The notes under the pieces: generated by a model
The model's input: only the letters and a program-made list of their open reading frames with translations
What the model was told of the DNA's origin: nothing
The model's database searches: none
Part shown: one piece after another, positions 16,527 through 24,688 of the stretch
Layout: each line of letters opens with the position of its first letter
How positions within the stretch are numbered: position 1 is the stretch's first letter
Position numbers and translations under genes: made by a program
Assembly (NCBI RefSeq): GCF_900115675.1
Contig: NZ_FOXI01000001.1
Span: forward strand, 186,001-250,000
Direction of reading: 5' to 3'
Length of the DNA: 64,000 bases
Source of the DNA: Halolamina pelagica
GTDB taxonomy: Archaea > Halobacteriota > Halobacteria > Halobacteriales > Haloferacaceae

Positions 16527-16753
16527 AGAGTTACCGAAACGACGTTGTCCCCACGGATAATCGTTGTGTTGTCCACGTCCTCGACGTCGAGTTCGCCCAG
16601 CACGGCGTCGCTCGCGTCGGCGCTTTCGAGCACGACGTTCATGTGCTGATCGTAGCCCGCGAGCGTCCCGTAGAAGGACTCGCCGTCCTTCAGATGGACC
16701 GTCACCGGCTCCGTGAGCGATTCCTCGAGCACGTCGAGCGGGCGTCCACTCAT
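16523..16753 (-). CDS. lsm: LSm/Sm-like archaeal RNA-binding protein
   Basis: This 76-residue protein carries both Sm motifs: Sm1 ([22 protein letters not shown], residues about 21-42, with the Asp and Asn that contact RNA) and Sm2 ([10 protein letters not shown], about 65-74). It should form a heptameric ring that binds U-rich RNA and sRNA. A GTTTATTT TATA box (reverse strand, about 16776-16784) lies just upstream. It heads the operon with L37e, tying RNA handling to ribosome synthesis. Confidence 0.97.
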   Translation of the reverse strand: MSGRPLDVLEESLTEPVTVHLKDGESFYGTLAGYDQHMNVVLESADASDAVLGELDVEDVDNTTIIRGDNVVSVTL

Positions 16754-16833
16754 GGTCAGTCAAACCCAAGTGCCGGAAATAAACGTACCGAACCGCCGAC
16801 GCCGCGTGAGTCGTCCGGCTGGCGTCGATCCGG

Positions 16834-17637
16834 CTATTCGATGGTGCCGACCGCCTCGGCGGCGTAGCCGAAGATGTCGTCGTACCCCTCCGCGGAGAGC
16901 AACACCGGATAGAACGGCTCCTCGGCGGTCAGTGCCTCGCCGTCGGCCAGCGCGAACCGCTCGCCGGCCTCGACGCGCTCGAAGTTCGGGACGACCACGT
17001 CGTACTCCCGTCCCGGGGGTTTGGCGATGGGGCCGTCGAGCCGGAACACCTGCACCTCGTCGCGGCCGGGCTGGGCGAGCCGGTCGTCCGAGGTCGGCAC
17101 CGACAGCGCGTTCGTGGCCGAGAGGAACGACCGCGTGAGCCAGTAGGCGTTGTCGGCGGCCTCCTCGCTACCCTGGAGGCCACACTCCAGTTCGATCGTG
17201 TGAGCGTGTTCGACCAGTCGGCCGTCGGTGTAGTTGTCCGTCTCGACCAGCACGTCGACGGGGAGCAGCGGCGCGAGCGAGCGCGCGATCTCGTCGACGG
17301 TGTCGATGACCGCGATGGGGTCGGCGGAGGACTGCGTGGAGTGCAGCGCCAGCACCGTACAGCCCTGCACCTCGCGGGCGAGTTCGTGGGCCAGCCGTGA
17401 CTCGTGCGTGTCGCCGTCGAGATCGCCCGGGAACGCCCGGTTGAGGTCCTCCTCGAGGAACCGCTCGCCGGCCGCCAGCGCCTCCTCGTTCGCGACGATC
17501 AGCTTCACCGGCCGCTCGACATCGGGGTCGTCGGCGACGAGGCGCTCGACGGCCTCGACGCCGCAGGGCTCGTCCCCGTGGATCCCGGCGACGACGGCCA
17601 GTTCGGGCTGTCCCTCGCCCAACTGGTGGATCTGCAT
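16834..17637 (-). CDS. Succinylglutamate desuccinylase/aspartoacylase-family zinc hydrolase
   Basis: This 267-residue protein has the family zinc motif GIHGDE (18-23; His20, Glu23) and the second ligand in LALHST (about 98). [14 protein letters not shown] stretch (about 68-80) is the substrate-binding loop. The enzymes remove an acyl group from N-acyl amino acids or similar; the exact substrate is open. It is followed on the same strand, upstream, by an M42 peptidase gene with a 75-base gap. Confidence 0.88.
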   Translation of the reverse strand: MQIHQLGEGQPELAVVAGIHGDEPCGVEAVERLVADDPDVERPVKLIVANEEALAAGERFLEEDLNRAFPGDLDGDTHESRLAHELAREVQGCTVLALHSTQSSADPIAVIDTVDEIARSLAPLLPVDVLVETDNYTDGRLVEHAHTIELECGLQGSEEAADNAYWLTRSFLSATNALSVPTSDDRLAQPGRDEVQVFRLDGPIAKPPGREYDVVVPNFERVEAGERFALADGEALTAEEPFYPVLLSAEGYDDIFGYAAEAVGTIE

Positions 17638-17712
17638 ACCTGTGGGACGGGGTGGACGGGCAAGAAGGGCTCGGCTCCGGACTGCGTCGCCGCCAGTGGG
17701 CGGCCCGCGGTG

Positions 17713-18741
17713 TCAGTCGACCAGCTCGCCGGTCCGTTCGAGCGCCGCCGCGAGCAGGTCGACCGTCGCGGTCAGATCCTCGCGGTGGGCAGTCTCGATC
17801 GGCGAGTGGTGGTAGCGCACCGGGATCGAGAGCGCCCCGGACAGCACTGCGCCGCCCGCGTTCTGGAGCGCGCCGGTGTCGGTGCCGATGTTCCACGCCA
17901 CCTCGCGCTGGTGCTCGATCGTCTCGTCCTCGGCCACGTCCGTCAGCCAGTCGACGACCGTCGGGCTCGGGATCACGGAGGCGTCCTTCCGCTTGATACC
18001 CACACCGTCGCCGAGCGTCGTGATCGTCTCGGCCTCGTCGACGTCCGGGACGCTCCGTTCGAGCGTCCCGTCGAGCGCGATCACGAGGTCCGGATCGAAC
18101 CGGTCGTCGGTCGCGACCGCGCGGGCGCCGCGCAGGCCGACCTCCTCCTGCACCGTGGCACAGAAGTGGACCGTCGCGTCCGGGTCGGCGGCGCGTGCGG
18201 CCGCGAGCATCGCGTACACGCCCGCGCGGTCGTCGAGCGCCTTCCCGGTCACGCAGTCACCGAGGACGCGGGGCGTCGCGTCGAGGCTGATCACGTCGCC
18301 GACGGCGACCGCGTCGGCGGCGTCGTCGCCGTCGAGCCCCAGGTCCACTGCGAGGTCGTCGACCCCCTCCACGTCGTCCTCGTCGCGCGTGTGGGCCGGT
18401 TCGGCGCCGATGACGCCCGGAACCGTCCCGTCCTCGGTGTGGACGGTCACGGGCTGGGCACGCAGGATCTGGGCGTTCCAGCCCCCCAGCGAGTCGAGTT
18501 GGAGGAACCCGTCGTCGGTCACCGCCGAGACCATGAAGCCGATCTCGTCGACGTGGGCGGCGACGACGACCTCGCGGTCGCCGTCCCCTTCGACCGTCCC
18601 CACGACGTTCCCCATCGCGTCCGTCTGGAGTCGGTCGACGTCCGGCGCGAGCGCCTCGCGGACCACCTCGCGGACGCCGTCCTCGTAGCCCACGGGGCCG
18701 GCCGCCGCGGAGAGATCGAACAGGAGTTCGCGGTCGTGCAT
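17713..18741 (-). CDS. M42-family aminopeptidase (TET-type)
   Basis: This 342-residue peptidase has the two-zinc active site of M42: AAHVDEIGF (61-69; His63), the bridging Asp in GKALDDRAG, the general base in QEEVGLRGA, and RYHHSPIE near the C-terminus. Family members form dodecameric cytosolic tetrahedra that finish peptide breakdown after the proteasome. Length and start are normal. It sits between the aspartoacylase-like hydrolase and a GNAT gene on the same strand, a possible loose operon of peptide and amino-acid turnover. Confidence 0.92.
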   Translation of the reverse strand: MHDRELLFDLSAAAGPVGYEDGVREVVREALAPDVDRLQTDAMGNVVGTVEGDGDREVVVAAHVDEIGFMVSAVTDDGFLQLDSLGGWNAQILRAQPVTVHTEDGTVPGVIGAEPAHTRDEDDVEGVDDLAVDLGLDGDDAADAVAVGDVISLDATPRVLGDCVTGKALDDRAGVYAMLAAARAADPDATVHFCATVQEEVGLRGARAVATDDRFDPDLVIALDGTLERSVPDVDEAETITTLGDGVGIKRKDASVIPSPTVVDWLTDVAEDETIEHQREVAWNIGTDTGALQNAGGAVLSGALSIPVRYHHSPIETAHREDLTATVDLLAAALERTGELVD

Positions 18742-18798
18742 ACCCGAGGCTGTCCCGGCCAGGCCAAAGGCGCTCCGGTCGGGGCGACCGTCGCCGGC

Positions 18799-19575
18799 TC
18801 AGGGGAGCCGGGCGAACCGCCAGAGGGCGTTGTTCCGGACGAATCCGAGTCGCTCGTAGAACTCCGCCCGATCGGCGGTCGCACAGACGACGATGCGGTC
18901 GGCGGGCAGCGGACACCGATCGACGACTGCCCGGACCAGCGTCGATCCCACGCCCTCGTTCTGTACTGCGGGCCGGACGCCAACGTGGGTCAGCCGAGCC
19001 ACCGGATCGTCGGCGCCTCCGTGGATATACCAGCCCGCCGCCCCCACCGGATCGCCGTCACGGAACGCGACCACCTCCTGGCCTCCGAGTGCGCTCGCGA
19101 CCTCGGCCGCGTACGCGACGCCCGCGGGGTCCCGACCGACGGACTCGTGAACGGTCCCGGCGGCGTCGCTGCCGTGGGACCGCGTTTCGAGACGGCGTTC
19201 GTCCGGGATCGCCGGGGCGTCGACGCGGTGGGCGGCCAGCGCCCAGTAGTCCTCCCGCTCGTAGCCGCGCGCCCGGGCCAGCGGCGCGAGCCGGGCGGCC
19301 GTCCCGGCGTCGACGCCGGTGACGACGCGGTGAGGGCGCTCGTGGCGGTCGAACAGCGTGTCCAATCGGGCGAGAAGCGCGCGGGCGGCCGGATCGCGCT
19401 CCGGCGGGTTCGGCGCGTCGGCGGGCGGCAGTCGCGCGTCGAGCAACTGGGTCGCCGCCGCGCGGTCGGCGTGGGCCGGGTCGTGGACGAACGTGCCGAA
19501 CCGTGTGTCGGTTCCCTCGGCGAGCACGCGTCGTTTGGCGTATTCGGCGGCCGCGACGCGGTCCGGCGCCAGCAC
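18799..19575 (-). CDS. GNAT-family acetyltransferase, two-lobed
   Basis: This 258-residue protein begins at GTG (19573-19575), one base after the stop of the DUF309 gene, so the two are likely coupled. The N-terminal half (about 1-120) is poorly conserved. The C-terminal half holds the GNAT core with the acetyl-CoA loop VGVRPAVQNEGVGSTLVRAV (about 199-218) and ends in FYERLGFVRNN. The acceptor is unknown. The N-terminal half may be a degenerate second GNAT lobe; this is inference. Confidence 0.82.
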   Translation of the reverse strand: MLAPDRVAAAEYAKRRVLAEGTDTRFGTFVHDPAHADRAAATQLLDARLPPADAPNPPERDPAARALLARLDTLFDRHERPHRVVTGVDAGTAARLAPLARARGYEREDYWALAAHRVDAPAIPDERRLETRSHGSDAAGTVHESVGRDPAGVAYAAEVASALGGQEVVAFRDGDPVGAAGWYIHGGADDPVARLTHVGVRPAVQNEGVGSTLVRAVVDRCPLPADRIVVCATADRAEFYERLGFVRNNALWRFARLP

Positions 19576-19576
19576 G

Positions 19577-20074
19577 TTACCCCAGCCCCGCCGCGTACTC
19601 GTAGTCGGCGGGGTAGGCGTCGGGGGTGTGGTCGTCGATGGCGATGCGCCAGTCGTCGATCAGGGTCGGTTCGAAGATCGCGACGAGGAGGCGTCGCCGG
19701 ACGGCGGCCACGTCGACGCCGTAGAAGTCGTCGGGGACGCCCCGGAGGTAGTCGAGTGCGGTCGAAAAGAGCGACCGCATCCCGGTGTCGCCGGCGTCGG
19801 CGCCCCGGCCGCAGTCGGCGGCGTGTTTGTGCGTGCCGGCGGCGACCTGCTGCATCCCGTGGCAGAACGCCGACTCCGCGGTGCCGCGGCCGTAGTTGTA
19901 CCACTCGAACTTGAAGCAGTCGTAGCTCTCGGTGTAGGCGCCGTCGTTGTAGAGCCGGACGCCGTGTTCGGCCGCCCGGCGGAGCGTCGCGTGCTCCCAG
20001 CGCCGGTCCTCGCGCCACCCGGTGGGGTTCCCCAGCGGCGGCGCGACGCCGGGGTCTCGGGTGTGCTCGTCCAT
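19577..20074 (-). CDS. DUF309 family protein
   Basis: This 165-residue helical protein has the DUF309 core LYNDGAYTESYDCFKFEWY (about 41-59) and MQQVAAGTHKHA (about 74-85), the layout of a small TPR-like helical bundle with conserved Glu, Trp and His. The function of the family is unknown. It precedes the GNAT gene by a TAA-CG-TG junction. Its promoter region consists of a 34-bp tandem repeat. Confidence 0.85.
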   Translation of the reverse strand: MDEHTRDPGVAPPLGNPTGWREDRRWEHATLRRAAEHGVRLYNDGAYTESYDCFKFEWYNYGRGTAESAFCHGMQQVAAGTHKHAADCGRGADAGDTGMRSLFSTALDYLRGVPDDFYGVDVAAVRRRLLVAIFEPTLIDDWRIAIDDHTPDAYPADYEYAAGLG

Positions 20075-20100
20075 CGTCGGCGGGTAGTACCGGGGAAGGT

Positions 20101-20186
20101 GTGAAACTATCGGCGGACCGGGCAGGCGGCGAGTGTGAAATTATCGGCGGACCGAGCAGGCGGCGAGTGTGAAACTATCGGCGGGC
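20101..20186. repeat. 34-bp tandem repeat, about 2.5 copies, in a promoter
   Basis: Two full copies (20101-20134 and 20135-20168, two mismatches) and a partial third (20169-20186) start TGTGAAAYTATCGGCGG. On the reverse strand each copy presents a TAGTTTCACA element. The one in the first copy lies about 27-36 bases before the DUF309 start at 20074, where a TATA box would be. The unit may be a multiplied promoter. Confidence 0.8.
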
Positions 20187-20248
20187 CCGGGAGGAGTCGG
20201 CCCGAACCGGTGGCTTAAACCACGATGGGCCGTTTCCCCAGACTGCGT

Positions 20249-20332
20249 GCGAGGGTAGCCAAGCTGGGAAACGGCGGCGGACTCAAGATCCGCTCCTGTA
20301 GAGGTCCAAGGGTTCAAATCCCTTCCCTCGCA
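20249..20332 (+). tRNA. tRNA-Leu (anticodon CAA)
   Basis: This 84-base class II tRNA has acceptor GCGAGGG/CCCTCGC, discriminator A, anticodon stem GCGGA/TCCGC around loop CTCAAGA (anticodon CAA, reading UUG), a long variable arm and a GGTTCAAATCC T-loop. No CCA is encoded. A TATA-like GCTTAAAC at 20213-20220 lies about 30-36 bases before the mature 5' end. Confidence 0.95.
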
Positions 20333-20379
20333 CTGGCACACAGTGCGGGAGGGCGCTCACAGAGCGTTCTTCCCTCGCA
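20322..20379 (+). repeat. Duplicate of the tRNA-Leu(CAA) 3' end
   Basis: CTTCCCTCGCA, the last 11 bases of the tRNA (20322-20332), recurs at 20369-20379. Between them lies a short inverted repeat CGCTC/GAGCG. The pattern could be an old attachment-site scar or part of a termination structure. Confidence 0.4.
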
Positions 20380-20429
20380 AAATTCCGGAACCACCCACCA
20401 GCGACAGCCCCGTCCATCGCCGTCGACGC

Positions 20430-21065
20430 CTACTCGATCCGGCCGGCCGAGGGCTTCCCACACAGCGTGAAACGGGTGAGCCGTAGGATCGACAGCGTCT
20501 CGAAGGGGTAGGACTCCTGCCGGACCTCCTCGGGGACGAAGCCGTCGTCGCGGGCGAGCTCCTCGACCTCCTCGTAGCCCGCGAGCGAGGAGACCAACAG
20601 CAGCGCCTGCCCGCCGGGTGCGAGCACGCGCCCGAGGTCGTCGAGGAACGGTTCGATGAGCTCGCGGCCGCTCTCGCCGCCGGAGAGCGCCTGCTCCATC
20701 CAGTCGTCCCACTCGTTCTCGGGATCGGTCGGGAGGTACGGCGGGTTGAACAGCACCGTCTCGAAGCTCCCGTCGGCGAACGCGTCGGTCAGGTTCGTTC
20801 GAACCGTTTCGATGCCGCGCTCGCGGGCCTGCCGGCAGGCGTGGGGGTTCACGTCGGCGGCGACGACTTCCGGGACCTGGGGGGCGACCTGCTCGGCGAC
20901 CCAGCCCGAGCCGGTGCCGACCTCCAGCGTCCGCCCGCGGGCGAACTCCTTGGCGGCGTCGGCGAGCAGTCCCGAGTCCTCCGCCGGCTGGTACACTTTC
21001 GTCTCCTGCCCGCGGCGCTCGGCGAGGTCGGTCGCCGTCGTCCCGTCGTCGACCTCGTCGGTCAT
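20430..21065 (-). CDS. HemK2/Mtq2-type protein methyltransferase
   Basis: This 211-residue SAM enzyme has the Rossmann motif LEVGTGSGWVAEQ (47-59) and the catalytic NPPY (107-110) shared by enzymes that methylate glutamine or adenine amines. The short form without an N-terminal domain is the archaeal-eukaryotic HemK2 type that methylates the Gln of the GGQ motif in release factor aRF1 with help from Trm112. It overlaps the mscS gene by 4 bases and ends the L21e-rpo4-DUF655-ksgA cluster, whose translation theme fits. Confidence 0.9.
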   Translation of the reverse strand: MTDEVDDGTTATDLAERRGQETKVYQPAEDSGLLADAAKEFARGRTLEVGTGSGWVAEQVAPQVPEVVAADVNPHACRQARERGIETVRTNLTDAFADGSFETVLFNPPYLPTDPENEWDDWMEQALSGGESGRELIEPFLDDLGRVLAPGGQALLLVSSLAGYEEVEELARDDGFVPEEVRQESYPFETLSILRLTRFTLCGKPSAGRIE

Positions 21066-22270
21066 TGGTCCCCCGTGTCGCCGCCGGCGCCGTCCGCGGC
21101 GGCGTCCTCTCGTTCGACGCGGTCGTCGGCGTCGCCGGTCCCGTCAGCGTCGGCCGTCTCGCTGTCGGCCACGGCACCCGAACTGATTCCCGAGACCGCG
21201 AGGTCGCCGCCCTGGGGGCGTCCGGAGAGTTCGCGCTGGGGGAACGGGATCTTGATGCCCTCGGTAGCGAAGGCCTCGTTGACCGCCGCGATGACCTCCG
21301 TCCGGGCCTTCCACATCTTCCGGGCGCTGGGGTTGTCGATGTAGTAGCGCAACCGGAGGACGATGCTGGAGCCGCCGAACTCCGCGAGCACGACGTTGGG
21401 ACCGGGACGCTCCATCGGCGTCTCGGTCCCGGCCATCGCCTCGGCGGCGACGTCCATCGCGTGTTCGACGTCGGTGTCGTAGTCGACGCCCACGTCGGTC
21501 TCGATGCGGAGCCGACCCTTTCGGGAGCGGTTGCGGACCTCCGTGTCCGTGACGATGTCGTTGGGGATCATCACGTACTCCTCGTCGAACGTCCGGATCT
21601 GGGTGTTGAACACGCTGATGTCGGTGACGATCCCCTCCTCGTCGCCGATGATGACCCAGTCGCCGAGATCGAACGGCCGGGAGAACAGGACGACGAACCC
21701 CGCGAGCACCGCGCCGAGGGTCTGCCGGGCTGCGAGACCGATCACGATCCCGGCGGCCCCGGCGCCGAGCAGCAGTTGGCTCGGATCGACCCTCCAGATC
21801 CCGAGCACGACGAGCACCGCCAGCCCGAAGATGAGCAGTTGGACGATGTGGTGGGCGACCTCCTGCTGGTGGTCGGTGATGGCGCCGCGCTCCTTCGAGA
21901 GCCGCCGGATGCTGTTCTTGGTGAACCGCGTCAGCAGGTACGCGGCGACGAAGATGACGCCGCTCAGCACGATCGCGACGACCTGCTGTCTGGAGGGGTC
22001 GATCTGGGCGAACCCCTGTTCGAGCAGCCAGCCCGCCCGCCAGACCGTCACCAGGAACATCGCCGTCAGTGCGGTCGCGAGCGCGACGACGGTCGCCTGG
22101 ACAGAGTCCGCGACGGCGTCGTCGACGTACTGCTTCAACCAGGCGTCGAGCGACCGGCCCCCGACGCTGACGCCCGCGAACAGAGCCAACACGAGGACCG
22201 TCGCCAGGATCCGGGCCTCCGTCGACACCGTCGCCGCCCAGATCAGCTCGCGGAGGGAGTGCGTGGACAT
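21062..22270 (-). CDS. MscS-family mechanosensitive channel, four-helix N-terminus
   Basis: This 402-residue channel opens under membrane tension and protects against osmotic down-shock. It has about four N-terminal helices before the pore region (GAGAAGIVIGLAARQTLG, about 165-182), the beta domain with FDLGDWVIIGDEEG, and the alpha/beta end finishing in GIKIPFPQRELSG (about 335-347), after which comes a 55-residue acidic tail. It starts right after ksgA and overlaps hemK2 by 4 bases. An ion channel in the middle of a translation operon is odd. A shorter paralog lies at 55660-56571. Confidence 0.9.
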   Translation of the reverse strand: MSTHSLRELIWAATVSTEARILATVLVLALFAGVSVGGRSLDAWLKQYVDDAVADSVQATVVALATALTAMFLVTVWRAGWLLEQGFAQIDPSRQQVVAIVLSGVIFVAAYLLTRFTKNSIRRLSKERGAITDHQQEVAHHIVQLLIFGLAVLVVLGIWRVDPSQLLLGAGAAGIVIGLAARQTLGAVLAGFVVLFSRPFDLGDWVIIGDEEGIVTDISVFNTQIRTFDEEYVMIPNDIVTDTEVRNRSRKGRLRIETDVGVDYDTDVEHAMDVAAEAMAGTETPMERPGPNVVLAEFGGSSIVLRLRYYIDNPSARKMWKARTEVIAAVNEAFATEGIKIPFPQRELSGRPQGGDLAVSGISSGAVADSETADADGTGDADDRVEREDAAADGAGGDTGDQ

Positions 22271-23140
22271 TCAGCCACCTCCCCCGACGACGCCGGGGTC
22301 CACCCGTCGAGCCAGCGCCGCCAGTTCGGCGAACTCGCCCGGCGAGACGGTCCCCGCGCGCCGGCTCATCAGCGATTCCTCGGCCGCATCGACCACCGCG
22401 TCCGGGTCCTCGAGCCCGGAGATGTGGGCGGTGTTGCGGACCGCGTTGCGCATCGTCTTCCGGCGCTGCGTGAACAGCGCCTTCACGAACCGCAGGAAGA
22501 ACTCCTCGTCGGCCACCTCGTACTCGGGGTCACGCGGCGTGCAGCGCACGACTGCGCTGTCGACACGCGGCTGCGGGTCGAACGCCTCGGCGGGCACGTG
22601 CTCGACGATCTCCACGTCGGCGTAGTGCTGGGCCGAGACCGAGAGCCGCCCGTAGTCGTCCTCGCCCGGTTCGGCGATCATGCGCTCGGCGAACTCCCGC
22701 TGGAACATCAACACCAGCGGGCGCTTGCGGGGCAGCAGGTCGAACGCGATCTCCGAGGAGGCGCCGTAGGGGAGGTTCGACACCGATGCCGAGAAGTCGG
22801 GGAGCTCCACGTCGAGCGCGTCGCCCGCGATCACGGTCAGGTCGCCGGCCCCGATGGCGTCGGCGAACTCCTCGCGCAAGAACGCGACGAGGTCCGGGTC
22901 GCGCTCGACGACGGTCACTTCGCCGCCTCCGGGCGCGGCCGCGAGCAGTCGATCGGTGAGCGCCCCCGTCCCGCCGCCGATCTCCAGCACGTGTGCGCGG
23001 TCGGCGGACTCCGGGAGGTAGTCCGGGAGCCGGTCGAGCACCCGGTCGTCGACGAGGAAGTGTTGGTCGAACTCCGGGTTCCCTCGTTTGGCACGGCGGA
23101 TGAGGGCGTCGGGGTCCCGGGGGTCGTCGGGCCCAGTCAT
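22271..23140 (-). CDS. ksgA: 16S rRNA dimethyladenosine transferase
   Basis: RsmA/KsgA dimethylates two adjacent adenines at the 3' end of 16S rRNA during late small-subunit assembly. The 289-residue protein has the SAM motif LEIGGGTGALT (about 48-58) and the NLPYG catalytic motif (about 121-125), and a C-terminal helical domain with FTQRRKTMRN. Its start follows an acidic N-terminus typical of haloarchaea. It stands between DUF655 and mscS, in the conserved archaeal cluster. Confidence 0.95.
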   Translation of the reverse strand: MTGPDDPRDPDALIRRAKRGNPEFDQHFLVDDRVLDRLPDYLPESADRAHVLEIGGGTGALTDRLLAAAPGGGEVTVVERDPDLVAFLREEFADAIGAGDLTVIAGDALDVELPDFSASVSNLPYGASSEIAFDLLPRKRPLVLMFQREFAERMIAEPGEDDYGRLSVSAQHYADVEIVEHVPAEAFDPQPRVDSAVVRCTPRDPEYEVADEEFFLRFVKALFTQRRKTMRNAVRNTAHISGLEDPDAVVDAAEESLMSRRAGTVSPGEFAELAALARRVDPGVVGGGG

Positions 23141-23224
23141 TACCCGCGATAGCGTGCCGCCGGCGTTAAAAGCCCCGTTCCGGCGTCGTTCGATCTGTTC
23201 GCCGGCTGTCAGAGTCGCGGGGAA

Positions 23225-23830
23225 CTACTGCTCCTCCCCGACGAAGGCTCGGTACTTCACGTCCTCGGTGAGTTCCTCGATGATCCGCTCGACGACGACG
23301 CCTTTCGCGTCGTGGAGCCCGGAGATGCGCTCCTCCAGGTCCTCGAAGCTCTCGAAGGGCCCCTCGCGCTTGCGGCTCTCGAGCATGTCGTCCCGGAGCT
23401 TGTCGCCGATCCCGGGGAGGACGTTGAGCTGGTGGAGCCGCAGCGTCAGCGGCTGGGCGTCGTTGAAGTAGTCGAGGAAGCGCTGCGGGTGGCGGTCGAC
23501 GATCTCCTCGATCACGTACTCGAGTTCCTGTTCGGCGCCTCTGGAGAGGTCGTCGTGGTCGATCTCGCGGTAGCGATCGACCAGATCGCGGTCGGCGTCG
23601 GGGGCGACGACGATCCGGTCGCCGATGCTCACGTCGGCGCCCTCGGCGAGCGTGAGTTCGAACAGGTCGAACTGCCCCTCGCCGACGGCGTAGGCGATCT
23701 CGGGTTTCTGGTGCTGTGGCCGGTCGTCGTCGGGGCGACCGTAGGGGAGGTGGTCGAGCACGACCGCGTGCTCGACGGCTGCGTCCTCGGCCGCGTCCTC
23801 GGCCGTGTCGGACTCTTCGGCATCGCTCAT
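23225..23830 (-). CDS. DUF655 family RNA/DNA-binding protein
   Basis: This 201-residue protein starts with an acidic tail, then an OB-like beta domain (about 22-95, ending near GDRIVVAPDAD) and a C-terminal helix-hairpin-helix region (LPGIGDKLRDDML, about 135-147) that normally binds nucleic acid. The family is archaeal and always found beside L21e, rpo4 and ksgA; a role in ribosome or rRNA work is inferred from that context. Nothing unusual in length. Confidence 0.9.
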   Translation of the reverse strand: MSDAEESDTAEDAAEDAAVEHAVVLDHLPYGRPDDDRPQHQKPEIAYAVGEGQFDLFELTLAEGADVSIGDRIVVAPDADRDLVDRYREIDHDDLSRGAEQELEYVIEEIVDRHPQRFLDYFNDAQPLTLRLHQLNVLPGIGDKLRDDMLESRKREGPFESFEDLEERISGLHDAKGVVVERIIEELTEDVKYRAFVGEEQ

Positions 23831-23893
23831 GCCCCTGATAAGTCACCGCGACGGATAAACTGTTGCCCGGTGTGGGACCGGGTCCGCGAGGAG

Positions 23894-24250
23894 TCAGGCG
23901 TACTCGGCGACGATGTCGAGGATCGCGTCGAGCTCCTCGCCCGACAGCGAGTAGCGCTCCTGTGCGTACACCGTCCGGAGCTCGTCCCGGTCGCGGGGCA
24001 GCAGATCCGCGATCTTGTGGGCGGTGGCGTCGTCGACCTTGTCGAGCTCCTTCAGGCGCTCGACCAGCTCGCGTGACTCCTCGGCGTCGAGGAGTGCGAA
24101 CCGGTTCACGTGCTCGATGGCGCGCGCGAGCTCGTAGCGGAGCTCACGGTCGTCCTCCGCCGCGCGCTGTTCCTCGACGTCCTGGAGCTCCTCCTTGACC
24201 TCCGCGGCCGTGAGGTACTCCTCGTCGAGCTTCTCTTTGAAGATCGTCAT
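23894..24250 (-). CDS. rpoF: RNA polymerase subunit Rpo4 (F)
   Basis: This 118-residue subunit pairs with Rpo7 to form the polymerase stalk. The all-helical layout is right: an N-terminal helix with LTAAEVKEEL (about 13-22), and a C-terminal HRDC-like bundle with LLPRDRDELRTVYAQERY (about 83-100). Its ATG overlaps the L21e stop codon by one base (TAATG), so it is coupled to L21e. The conserved order L21e-rpo4-DUF655 supports the call. Confidence 0.93.
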   Translation of the reverse strand: MTIFKEKLDEEYLTAAEVKEELQDVEEQRAAEDDRELRYELARAIEHVNRFALLDAEESRELVERLKELDKVDDATAHKIADLLPRDRDELRTVYAQERYSLSGEELDAILDIVAEYA

Positions 24251-24543
24251 TACTCCTCCTGTGCGCGAAGGTGGGCGGCGCTGGCGATGATCGTCTTCTC
24301 CTTGCCGCCGTCGGTGATCTGGACCTTGAACGCGTCGCCCTGCGTGCCGATGACCTCGCCGGTGTGACCGCTGAAGCGGGCGTGGAACCGGCCGTCCTCG
24401 ACCGACGGGTCGAGCACGAGGTGGACCTTCTGCCCCTCGTCGTACTCGGCGATGGCGCGCTGGGGCGGCGACGTGCCGCGGTCCCGGGGGTGGTTGGACA
24501 GCTTGTCGCGAGTGCCAGTGTTGGGCCCGTTGGAGCTAGGCAT
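24250..24543 (-). CDS. rpl21e: 50S ribosomal protein L21e
   Basis: This 97-residue ribosomal protein has a basic N-terminus with [21 protein letters not shown] and the SH3-like core ending in [17 protein letters not shown]. The ATG at 24543 was chosen because the family starts there and a TTTATA box lies at about 24570-24577 on the reverse strand, giving a leaderless transcript. It is the first gene of the rpo4-DUF655-ksgA-mscS-hemK2 operon. Confidence 0.96.
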   Translation of the reverse strand: MPSSNGPNTGTRDKLSNHPRDRGTSPPQRAIAEYDEGQKVHLVLDPSVEDGRFHARFSGHTGEVIGTQGDAFKVQITDGGKEKTIIASAAHLRAQEE

Positions 24544-24688
24544 GGTCTTGTTCCCGCGTACTGGCGGTCGGCGTATAAACGATGCGTTCTCGGGTCGGGG
24601 CTGCGACCTGCTCGGCGGACCGACTGGACTCCCCACCGACCCACGCCGGAAGCGGAACTATGACGCCCCCACCGCCCGAGGCACCGGT

